Position numbers and translations under genes: made by a program. Under the pieces are notes generated by a model, which had not been told where the DNA came from, did no database searches, and worked only from the letters and a program-made list of their open reading frames with translations. 64,000 nucleotides of DNA from Desulfurococcales archaeon (GTDB lineage: Archaea; Thermoproteota; Thermoprotei_A; Sulfolobales; Desulfurococcaceae), in the NCBI GenBank assembly GCA_015520735.1, contig WAPN01000001.1, positions 22,250 through 86,249 of the forward strand, given 5' to 3'. The first letter of the stretch is position 1. The number at the start of each line of letters is the position of its first letter. Of the stretch, positions 45,580 to 52,787 are shown piece after piece.

Positions 45580-46196
45580 ATCTGGGGTGGGGGAAGATAA
45601 GCGTATATAGGTGTGTTTATGAACCCTCCGATGATACTTGGCTTCTCCTCGAGCTTCTAGAAAAGCATGATGGTGTTCATGATACGTGTATTGAGACATG
45701 TGCTGGCACGGGTGTGCTGGGAACATATTTGCTTGCTAGTGGTAAATGTAGACGTATAATATTCATTGATGTCAACGATAAAGCATGCATGAATACGTTA
45801 CATAATCTTGAACTAAATGATCTTCTTGGTAAAGGTGTTGTGCTTAACTCATTATCATTAAAACCTGCTAAGGAGAGATGTACTGACTTAATAGTTTTTA
45901 ATCCACCATATCTGCCCGGCGAACCAAGGGATCTATATGACATGGGGCTTTCTGGAGGTAGAAGAGGCTATGAGACAATAGCAGATATAATCTCTAGTGC
46001 AAGCAGTGTTCTTAGATATGGGGGCCACATGTTTTTCGTCTATTCTTCTCTTACAGGTAGAAAAAAAGTCATTGATCTTCTCGCAAGGAACGGATTTAAG
46101 ATAATTAGAGAGTTACGGAAACATGTGTTTTTCGAAGATATTTTCGCGGTAGAGGCGATGCTGATTGAAGATAAGGGTTGTACTAGTGGGAGTTGA
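45561..46196 (+). CDS. HemK/Mtq2-like glutamine methyltransferase
   Basis: A 211-residue Rossmann methyltransferase with SAM motif CIETCAGTGVLGTYLL and catalytic NPPYLPGEP. Archaeal and eukaryotic Mtq2 methylate the Gln of the GGQ motif in release factor 1, usually with a Trm112 partner, which is not in this window. Its start lies 19 bases inside ksgA and its end 32 bases inside trmJ, so translation of the run is coupled. Confidence 0.88.
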   Translation: MERYVLDLGWGKISVYRCVYEPSDDTWLLLELLEKHDGVHDTCIETCAGTGVLGTYLLASGKCRRIIFIDVNDKACMNTLHNLELNDLLGKGVVLNSLSLKPAKERCTDLIVFNPPYLPGEPRDLYDMGLSGGRRGYETIADIISSASSVLRYGGHMFFVYSSLTGRKKVIDLLARNGFKIIRELRKHVFFEDIFAVEAMLIEDKGCTSGS

Positions 46197-46872
46197 AGGC
46201 TCTGTAAATCTCGGATTTATAGCCCGTACTTGCGTCAATTTCGGTGTTGACAAATTATTTCTTGTTAATCCACGAGCCGATTTCGATGAAGCCCTCATAT
46301 ATAGCGCTAAAGCAAAGGATTTCCTGCGACGTGCAGTGATAACTAATGATCTCGGCAAAGCATTGAAAGGAGTCGATCTAAGCGTTGCAACTACGGCTAA
46401 GGGGTATAGTAGGGGTGACGCGCTAAGGCAAGCTATAGACATAGTGTCATTCACAGAAATACTTAGAGAGAAACCTGTAGAGTCACTCGCACTCGTATTT
46501 GGCCGTGAAAGCACAGGGTTGACGAGGGAGGAACTTAAACAGACAGACTACCTCGTAACTATCCCGGCTAATCCGGAGTATCCCGTGCTTAATCTGAGCC
46601 AATCCGTAGCTATTTTCCTGTGGGAGCTCTGGAAGATCCGCGGTATGCAAGCTACTAATGTTCCACCACGAGCTTCTCCAAATGAACTATTATTGCTCGA
46701 AAGGATCGTCGGGGAGATAACCGAACGTGTTATAGGTGATGAGGAAAAGAGGCGAAGAGTTTACATGGTTGTGGCGAGAGTACTGAGGAGGGCCCGTCCC
46801 ACGAGGTATGACGCACGTATGTTAACGTATTGGTTCCGCAGAATACTCAATAAGATCTCTACTCAGGAGTAA
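46165..46872 (+). CDS. trmJ: tRNA (cytidine/uridine-2'-O) methyltransferase TrmJ
   Basis: A SPOUT enzyme that 2'-O-methylates position 32 of tRNA. A 235-residue protein with the N-terminal motif GSVNLGFIARTCVNFGV (motif 1), LVFGRESTGLTREEL (motif 2) and PVLNLSQSVAIFLWEL (motif 3), followed by a C-terminal helical extension typical of TrmJ. The TTG start at 46165 lies inside the preceding gene. It ends 14 bases within the convergent pyrH. Confidence 0.92.
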   Translation: MKIRVVLVGVEGSVNLGFIARTCVNFGVDKLFLVNPRADFDEALIYSAKAKDFLRRAVITNDLGKALKGVDLSVATTAKGYSRGDALRQAIDIVSFTEILREKPVESLALVFGRESTGLTREELKQTDYLVTIPANPEYPVLNLSQSVAIFLWELWKIRGMQATNVPPRASPNELLLLERIVGEITERVIGDEEKRRRVYMVVARVLRRARPTRYDARMLTYWFRRILNKISTQE

Positions 46873-47542
46873 TCATTGTTCCCGGGTTTCTGCCTTGAAC
46901 TATCTCGAGAACGTGTTCGGGATTACCGTAGTGTGTTATGTAGACTGTTATCTTACTTCTAATCATGATATCTATTGCATGCCTGTCTAGGAGCTGGTAG
47001 TAGCCCGGCAATATCCTTTGCTCTATAAGGTTTAGGAGCTCCGTTGCTTTCACCCTAGACAATGGCTTAGCGTCCGGATGTTTTAGCGGGTCTTTATCAT
47101 ACACCATATCTATTGCCGAGAGATCGATTACTTTGTCCGAACCTATGGCTTCAGCCGTTTCAACAGCTACTGCTGCTGTTGATTGTCCGGGTATGTATCC
47201 CCCAAGAACAACTACCCTATGTGTCTCGAATTTCTCTCGTGCTTCCCAGGGAGTTCTGGGTATTTCCTCCGGTGCTAGAGGATATAGTGCTTCAGCTATT
47301 AGGAGGGCATTGAGTCTTGACACAGCTATTCCTATCATGTCAAGCGCATAATAGTTGTTGACTCCTATGTTTTCTGCTCTGCTTATATATTGGCGCGCCA
47401 GATTACCACCGCCTGCGACCACGGCGACCCTATATTCCTTCGAGACTTGCTTTATGATCGATATAAGTTTCGCAGCTAGTGCTGGGTCGAAGTTGTCGAA
47501 GAATTTACCAGTTATCTTTATAACTATTTTTCCACTAGACAT
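46859..47542 (-). CDS. pyrH: UMP kinase
   Basis: Phosphorylates UMP to UDP. A 227-residue amino-acid-kinase-fold protein of archaeal UMPK type: KIVIKITGKFFD at the N-terminus, VAVVAGGGNLARQYI, LIEQRILPGYYQLLDRHAIDI and DKDPLKHPDAKPL. ATG 47542 is preferred because AGAAGG stands eight bases before it; ATG 47548 is too close to that site. The start overlaps the wtpC stop, so it is translated with the transporter operon. Confidence 0.93.
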   Translation of the reverse strand: MSSGKIVIKITGKFFDNFDPALAAKLISIIKQVSKEYRVAVVAGGGNLARQYISRAENIGVNNYYALDMIGIAVSRLNALLIAEALYPLAPEEIPRTPWEAREKFETHRVVVLGGYIPGQSTAAVAVETAEAIGSDKVIDLSAIDMVYDKDPLKHPDAKPLSRVKATELLNLIEQRILPGYYQLLDRHAIDIMIRSKITVYITHYGNPEHVLEIVQGRNPGTMITPE

Positions 47543-48266
47543 CGCCATACGCCTTCTTTCCGAGTATTTTTGATATGATCTCAATGTAGGGCTTTACGTA
47601 CTCGGTATTTAAGAATTCTCTGGGTTCATATACTCCTACGAGGAGCCCCTCCCTCATATACCCTATCTTCTCACCAAGGTACATGGTTTCTATTATGTCG
47701 TGTGTTACATGTATTGTAGTGAAAGAAAGTGTTTCATGCAGCTTTTTCAGGAACCCCATAGACTTCCACCTGATCCCGGGATCGAGACTTGAGAGGGGTT
47801 CATCAAGAAGTAGTATCCTGGGATTCACTATCAAGGCTCTCGCCAGGGCAACTCGCTGTTTTTCTCCACCGCTTAGCGTCGCTGGTTTTCGGTTAAGGAG
47901 ATGCTTTATCCCGAGTATCTCGGAGATTTTCTCTATTCTTGATCTTATCTCTTTCTCGCTTATCCCTCTGAGCCTTAGCCCGTAGGCTATATTGTCGTAA
48001 ACACTTAGATGAGGCCATAATGCGTAGTTTTGGGGTACGAGAACCACTCCTCTTTTCTCGGGCGGTTCATGAGTGACATCACGCCCATCGATTAGTATTC
48101 TTCCCTTGACCGGGCGGATGAAGCCTGCAATAGTATGTAGCAATATTGTCTTTCCAACTCCACTAGGCCCCATGATGACCATGTATTCTCCGCTTCTGAC
48201 CTCTAGCCGTGGTATTTCTAGCTTGAAGCCGCCGAGGAGTACATGGAGGTTCTCTATTTTGATCAT
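47535..48266 (-). CDS. wtpC: Tungstate/molybdate ABC transporter ATPase
   Basis: The energy-coupling subunit of the Wtp uptake system. A 243-residue ABC ATPase with Walker A GPSGVGKT near 34, Q-loop VLVPQNYALW, signature LSGGEKQRVALARAL and Walker B ILLLDEPLSSLD. It lacks the C-terminal oxyanion-binding regulatory domain found in some ModC/WtpC proteins. It overlaps wtpB by four bases upstream and pyrH downstream. Confidence 0.92.
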   Translation of the reverse strand: MIKIENLHVLLGGFKLEIPRLEVRSGEYMVIMGPSGVGKTILLHTIAGFIRPVKGRILIDGRDVTHEPPEKRGVVLVPQNYALWPHLSVYDNIAYGLRLRGISEKEIRSRIEKISEILGIKHLLNRKPATLSGGEKQRVALARALIVNPRILLLDEPLSSLDPGIRWKSMGFLKKLHETLSFTTIHVTHDIIETMYLGEKIGYMREGLLVGVYEPREFLNTEYVKPYIEIISKILGKKAYGDV

Positions 48267-49030
48267 TCTCTGTACACCATTCGTAGAGCTATAAACACTA
48301 TTAGGGAAATTGTTATCAGGATGGCTGAGAGTATGGCTGCATACTTTAGCCCGTATGTCTGGAAGGCCTCGAGTATGACTATGTTTATTGTCTTGGGGTA
48401 GTAGGCAATTATTAGGATCGATCCTACCTCGCTCATTGCCCTAGCCCACGTTAAGAGACCCCCCGCCAATATGTTGCGTTTTATGAGTGGTAATGTTATG
48501 GTTGTGAATGCTTTTATCTTGGATGCGCCCAGGCTTCTCGCCACCAGTTCTAGTTCTTCATCAATTGTTTTGAAGCCTATTTTGAGTGTGTCGAACATTA
48601 TTGGCAGGCTTACATATGTCATTGCTAGGACTACGCCGTTAAACGTGTCCATTATGTGGAGGTTTATGGGTCCTCGTGGGCCGAATGTTAGGAGGAGAAT
48701 TATACCGACGACTATATGTGGTATGAGTAATGGTATATCGATTATGGCTTCAATCACTCTTTTGCCGGGAAATTCTGCACGTGATAATATGTAGGCGCTC
48801 GGTATGCCCAAGGCTAGAAGAGATAGTGTTGCGACTGTGGCTGCCGTTATGCTTGTCATTAGTGCTTTGCGGGCTACCACGAATATCTGCGCGTTTGAAC
48901 TGAAAAACTCCGTGTATCCCTGCGGGGGGACTATGAGGTATAGAGATAGGATGGGGGCGACTATGATGAAAAGAGCTATTGTTAATACTCCCGCAAATAC
49001 CAGTAGTGTTTTCTCAATGTTAGCCAGCAA
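48263..49030 (-). CDS. wtpB: Tungstate/molybdate ABC transporter permease
   Basis: A 255-residue permease with six membrane helices and the EAA coupling loop ELELVARSLGASKIKAFTTITLPLI near 150-175, where it contacts WtpC. It matches ModB/WtpB permeases in length and topology. It overlaps wtpA by 11 bases and wtpC by four, giving a tight three-gene operon. Confidence 0.92.
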   Translation of the reverse strand: MLANIEKTLLVFAGVLTIALFIIVAPILSLYLIVPPQGYTEFFSSNAQIFVVARKALMTSITAATVATLSLLALGIPSAYILSRAEFPGKRVIEAIIDIPLLIPHIVVGIILLLTFGPRGPINLHIMDTFNGVVLAMTYVSLPIMFDTLKIGFKTIDEELELVARSLGASKIKAFTTITLPLIKRNILAGGLLTWARAMSEVGSILIIAYYPKTINIVILEAFQTYGLKYAAILSAILITISLIVFIALRMVYRE

Positions 49031-50057
49031 TACGCTTTATCTCCTCTGGCGGGTTTCCATAGATTAGTGGGTGATCCAATATCTTCTGGCCACACTGACT
49101 AAATATTTCTCTACCTGTGCTCCCTAGTAGGATTTCTACGTATTTTAGTGCTTCTTGGTAATGCTTCGCGTTATCGAGTATAGTTACGCCATAGAGGATT
49201 GGAGCCATCGTTATTGGTTTCTCCTGGTTCGTGCCAGCCATTACGTAGACTATTGATTTAGCGTAGAAGCTTGACTGGGACGGGTCTCCGAGGTTCAGCT
49301 GTGGTGGCAGCTCGATATAGCTCAGGTTATGCTGGACAGCGACACTCTTGTATTCGAACGCGTAGTCTAGTTGTCCTGATTCTAGCAGACTTATTAGGTC
49401 AACACTCTTAGGCCTTATCACTAGGTTGTTATGGACGGTCAAGTTCTCCGGAACATATATCTCGATCTTATCGTCGCTTATCTTGTATCTTATGTTTGTG
49501 TTTTTGACGATTAGTGTGTCGATTATTGTCTTGTTGTGGTAGTAGAGCGTGGCGAGACCTATGATTCCCACGGCTCTGTAGCCGCATGGGTCGTCATTGG
49601 GGTTAGAGAACCCCCATTTAACGTCTGGCCGTGCGAGTATCTCGTACCATTTGGAGGGGTTCTTCTCCAGCTCCTCCGCGTACTTGGAGTGCTTTGTGAA
49701 GACAAGTACTACCTGGTTCGTCGCGAACGCTGTGTACCATTTAGTGTAGTTGGGGTATAGATAGTATTTTATCAGTCTGTAGTCTGCAACGGCTACTATG
49801 TCGGGACTCTCGTGCAATTCTGTTACCTTTCTGATAACCATTAAGCTCCCGCTAGGCACTATCTGTACGTTGACCTTTGTTTGCTGTGTATATGTTTTGG
49901 CGAGTTTCTCTAATGGTAGTGTGAGGCTTCCGGCACAGAATATTGTTATTGTTTTTTCTTGCTGAACCGTGTTTATCGCGTAGTAATAGTAACCTATAAT
50001 TATGGACACTATAACCAGGATTGCAACAATAATTATACCTTTATTCATGTAATCCAC
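49020..50057 (-). CDS. wtpA: Tungstate/molybdate-binding protein
   Basis: The extracellular receptor of the Wtp system. A 345-residue protein: an N-terminal membrane anchor (about 7-25), then a two-lobed binding protein with ITIFCAGSLTLPLEKLAKTY, VADYRLIKYYLYPNYTKWY and GFSNPNDDPCGYRAVG, as in archaeal WtpA, which binds the oxyanion octahedrally. It fits a hyperthermophile that uses tungsten enzymes such as aldehyde:ferredoxin oxidoreductase, although none is encoded here. Confidence 0.92.
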   Translation of the reverse strand: MDYMNKGIIIVAILVIVSIIIGYYYYAINTVQQEKTITIFCAGSLTLPLEKLAKTYTQQTKVNVQIVPSGSLMVIRKVTELHESPDIVAVADYRLIKYYLYPNYTKWYTAFATNQVVLVFTKHSKYAEELEKNPSKWYEILARPDVKWGFSNPNDDPCGYRAVGIIGLATLYYHNKTIIDTLIVKNTNIRYKISDDKIEIYVPENLTVHNNLVIRPKSVDLISLLESGQLDYAFEYKSVAVQHNLSYIELPPQLNLGDPSQSSFYAKSIVYVMAGTNQEKPITMAPILYGVTILDNAKHYQEALKYVEILLGSTGREIFSQCGQKILDHPLIYGNPPEEIKRIAG

Positions 50058-50083
50058 CCCATGGAAAACGATATGGGTAGGAG

Positions 50084-50092
50084 ATATAAATT
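50084..50092 (+). promoter_or_regulatory. TATA box of glmS
   Basis: AGATATAAA, preceded by GGAG, is the best TATA/BRE match in the wtpA-glmS spacer. It predicts transcription from about 50114, which is exactly the in-frame ATG that would add 17 residues to GlmS. Confidence 0.5.
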
Positions 50093-50164
50093 TCTACCCC
50101 TCTTGACATCCATATGAAGGAGACAATCAGAATTCACATACAGCGCTCCGAATGGTGCACTATT

Positions 50165-52003
50165 TTGTGTGGAATAATCGGTATAACAGCAATGCCCCAC
50201 TGCCTCCCCCGCGGCGTGGCGAGCCTCATAGTTAGGGCTCTCCTGCGGCTTGAGTACAGGGGCTATGACTCGGCCGGTGTAGCTGGCATTCTAGGCAACA
50301 CTATAGTGGTCCGTAAGGGACGGGGAAAGATTGAAGAGGTTTCCCGTAGACTTGGCTTCGAAGAGATAAGATCATATTGTATGATAGGGCATACACGCTG
50401 GGCAACTCATGGTATACCGAGCGACAACAATGCGCATCCACACACCGATTGTAGGAACTGGTTCGCAGTAGTTCATAATGGTATTCTTGAGAACCATGCA
50501 GAGCTACGCAGGTTCTTGGAGAAGAAAGGACATGTTTTCAAAAGTGATACTGATACTGAAGTGCTACCGCATCTTGTCGAGGACTTCTTCCTCGAGTCAG
50601 GGGATGTTATGGAAGCATTCAAGAAGGCTATTGATGCTGTGCGTGGAAGCTATGCTTTTGCAATGATAAGCGTTCACGAGCCGGACAGGATCTTCTATGC
50701 AAAGAACAAGAACCCGCTCATAATAGGTCTCGGCGATGGCTTCAACGCGGTCGCCAGCGATATAGCTGCTTTGATAGAGCTTACACGTAGAATAATCGTT
50801 CTTAGAGACGGGTGGCACGGCTACATATCGCCCAGAGAGATCAAGCTATACGATGAGCGCGGAGAACCCGTTGATTGGAGAAAGTATATCGTTGTTGTCG
50901 AGTGGAGTGTTGAGGATGCAACGAAATCGGGTTACCCCCACTACATGCTCAAAGAGATCATGGAGCAACCGGTAGCGCTCCACAACACCTTGGCGGGGAT
51001 CAAGAAAGATAAAGCAGTCGAGAAAGCCATAGACATACTGCTCGACGCGGAGAAGATCTACGTTACAGCCGCCGGGACAAGCTATCACGCTGGCCTCTAC
51101 TATGCCCTCCTAACAAGTATACTCTCCGGTACACTAGTACATCCATTCATCGCCAGCGAGTACGAGCTATACACAAAGACGATCAGCGAGGGAGACGCCG
51201 TCATCGCCGTGAGTCAGAGCGGCGAAACAATGGACACACTCAACGCCATTAGAGAAGCGAAGAAGCGGGGAGCCAGAGTGATCGCGGTATCAAATGTCAT
51301 CGAGAGCAGCATACCCCGGGAAAGCAACGTAACAATATACACTAGAGCCGGGCCTGAAATAGGCGTGGCCGCGACGAAAACCTTCACATCACAAGCACTA
51401 GCCCTATACTGGCTATCAGTCCACCACGCCCTAGCAATAGGCAAGATAGCCCGGACAGAAGCCTCCAACTTATTAAGAGAAGCAGAGAAAACACCAGGAC
51501 TAACACGTCAAGCCATAGAGAAGTCTAAGCCCATAGCAGAGGGACTGGCGGAGAAAATCAGCGGTGCGCGTTCAATCTATGTTCTAAGCAGAGGAATAGG
51601 CATTCCTGTGGCTATGGAGGGAGCTCTCAAGGTGAAGGAAATAGGGTATATACACGCCGAGGCGTATCCTGCCGGAGAGTCTAAGCATGGCCCGATAGCT
51701 CTGGTTGAGAAAGGGTTTCCAGTTATCTTCATTATACCCAATGATCCTAGGCTCGTCAATCTTCTTATGGGGAACATTGAGGAGATGAAGAGCCGGGGAG
51801 CCGTGACGATCGGCGTATTACCGGCGAATACGTGTAGCGGATGTAAACTGGATATGAGAATAGAGACACCTACCACTAGTAAATTGCTTGTCCCATTTAC
51901 ACATACACCGTTTATGCAACTATTAAGCTACTATATTGCAGTAAACAAAGGATATGATCCCGATAAGCCGAGAAATCTAGCTAAAACTGTTACTGTAGAA
52001 TAG
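50165..52003 (+). CDS. glmS: Glutamine-fructose-6-phosphate aminotransferase
   Basis: Makes glucosamine-6-phosphate for amino-sugar and surface glycan synthesis. N-terminal class II glutaminase domain with the nucleophile Cys directly after the start (CGIIGI), LRLEYRGYDSAGVAG and GHTRWATHG, then two SIS domains (SQSGETMDTL and SRGIGIPVAMEGALKVKEIGY). TTG 50165 places Cys at position 2, as the mechanism requires, with GGTGC nearby. An in-frame ATG at 50114 would add 17 residues; it coincides with the predicted transcription start, so a longer precursor is possible. Confidence 0.94.
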   Translation: MCGIIGITAMPHCLPRGVASLIVRALLRLEYRGYDSAGVAGILGNTIVVRKGRGKIEEVSRRLGFEEIRSYCMIGHTRWATHGIPSDNNAHPHTDCRNWFAVVHNGILENHAELRRFLEKKGHVFKSDTDTEVLPHLVEDFFLESGDVMEAFKKAIDAVRGSYAFAMISVHEPDRIFYAKNKNPLIIGLGDGFNAVASDIAALIELTRRIIVLRDGWHGYISPREIKLYDERGEPVDWRKYIVVVEWSVEDATKSGYPHYMLKEIMEQPVALHNTLAGIKKDKAVEKAIDILLDAEKIYVTAAGTSYHAGLYYALLTSILSGTLVHPFIASEYELYTKTISEGDAVIAVSQSGETMDTLNAIREAKKRGARVIAVSNVIESSIPRESNVTIYTRAGPEIGVAATKTFTSQALALYWLSVHHALAIGKIARTEASNLLREAEKTPGLTRQAIEKSKPIAEGLAEKISGARSIYVLSRGIGIPVAMEGALKVKEIGYIHAEAYPAGESKHGPIALVEKGFPVIFIIPNDPRLVNLLMGNIEEMKSRGAVTIGVLPANTCSGCKLDMRIETPTTSKLLVPFTHTPFMQLLSYYIAVNKGYDPDKPRNLAKTVTVE

Positions 52004-52118
52004 ACTCTATTGTATACCAAATTATAGTTTACCAGCTTTATTGCAACTATAATAATATTGATTCTATATCTTTTATATAATGATAAAGTACTATATTACC
52101 TAATACTGTATAGGACTC

Positions 52119-52340
52119 ATGATGGTATTACCTCAAACAAGTGATACACGCGGAAAAACGTTGTCCGAGCTAGATAGTATAGGAGGTTCCCAGACCAGAT
52201 AATGGCTCGGGGTAATACTTCATCAGTTTTACACACATTTATTGTTTAAAATAAAATTTCATAATAACGAAAATTGTTTATTGAACTATTATACTCTTAT
52301 TCATTTTCTCTACATTGTTAGTATTTTATGATGGTATTAC
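52119..52340. repeat. 13-base direct repeat, two copies
   Basis: ATGATGGTATTAC occurs at 52119-52131 and 52328-52340, 209 bases apart, both in the glmS-tmcA spacer. The first copy forms the left arm of the candidate RNA helix. Both copies open tiny frames (about 27 and 38 codons) that begin MMVL, but these have no other sign of being genes. Confidence 0.5.
52120..52225. ncRNA. Candidate structured RNA A
   Basis: A long-range helix is formed by TGATG+GTATTACC (52120-52132) with GGTAATAC-TT-CATCA (52211-52225): 13 pairs with a two-base bulge. Stacked directly inside is CCGAGC (52165-52170) with GCTCGG (52205-52210), six more pairs. TATA-like sequences fit either strand (52072-52079 plus; 52245-52253 minus), so the strand is open. 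No C/D or tRNA features were found. Confidence 0.45.
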
Positions 52341-52583
52341 TCTTTTTGCAGATAACCTTGAGCTACTATTCTGTATATCAAGGTATAATCTGCTTAGAGG
52401 GCCTTTCCGTTTCTAGTCGGTATTATGTAGTTGTTCCTTAGAACTCTGCAGGGCCAACCGACTCCTTATATGCTTGTTTTCTTCATTTATTCGTAGTTCT
52501 GTCCTACAGTTTATATTGTTTCGTTATTTATTATCTATTTTGGGATACTGTATTGTAGCTATGTACAGTTCTGGGTGGATGGT

Positions 52584-52732
52584 GGGTTAACTTTACCGCT
52601 GGAAAGTTAAGTGGGGATTAACTATACCATTAGAGTACTTGGGTTCCGGGTCTATGCTCGATCGGCTTGGTAACCGGGGAGTTATCCCTGTCTCGGAACA
52701 TGTCTGGAGCAACCCGTCTATGGCCTGGGATG
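52584..52732. ncRNA. Candidate structured RNA B
   Basis: The block 52641-52730 has 53 G or C of 90 (59 percent) in an AT-rich spacer. It contains a perfect 8-pair hairpin TTAACTTT/AAAGTTAA (52587-52610), a closing helix GTTCCG/CGGAAC (52643-52648 with 52694-52699) and inside it CGG/CCG and GGGA-GTTA-TCCC (52677-52688), a possible three-way junction. It ends about 55 bases before the second tmcA gene, so it could be a stand-alone RNA or a 5' leader element. Confidence 0.4.
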
Positions 52733-52787
52733 CAAGTTTATTTTATTATGAGACACTGTACATAGTAATGGATAATGTATCATAGTC

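Larger units (their letters stand above)
52004..52787. other. Gene-free 784-base spacer with structured elements
   Basis: No convincing protein gene lies here. The AT-rich background is broken by two blocks with higher GC and strong self-complementarity (52120-52225 and 52584-52732, listed separately), an imperfect hairpin (52348-52361 with 52378-52393) and a 13-base direct repeat ATGATGGTATTAC (52119-52131 and 52328-52340). It is by far the largest spacer in the window and separates glmS from the second TmcA. Confidence 0.6.

Noticed and set aside
52120..52225. Hammerhead ribozyme on the minus strand of element A
   Set aside because: CTGATGA is followed by a stem as in the hammerhead core, but the required GAA after that stem is absent.
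52640..52732. SRP 7S RNA or RNase P RNA in the large spacer
   Set aside because: The block is too short and lacks the conserved SRP S-domain loop and the RNase P universal core sequences.
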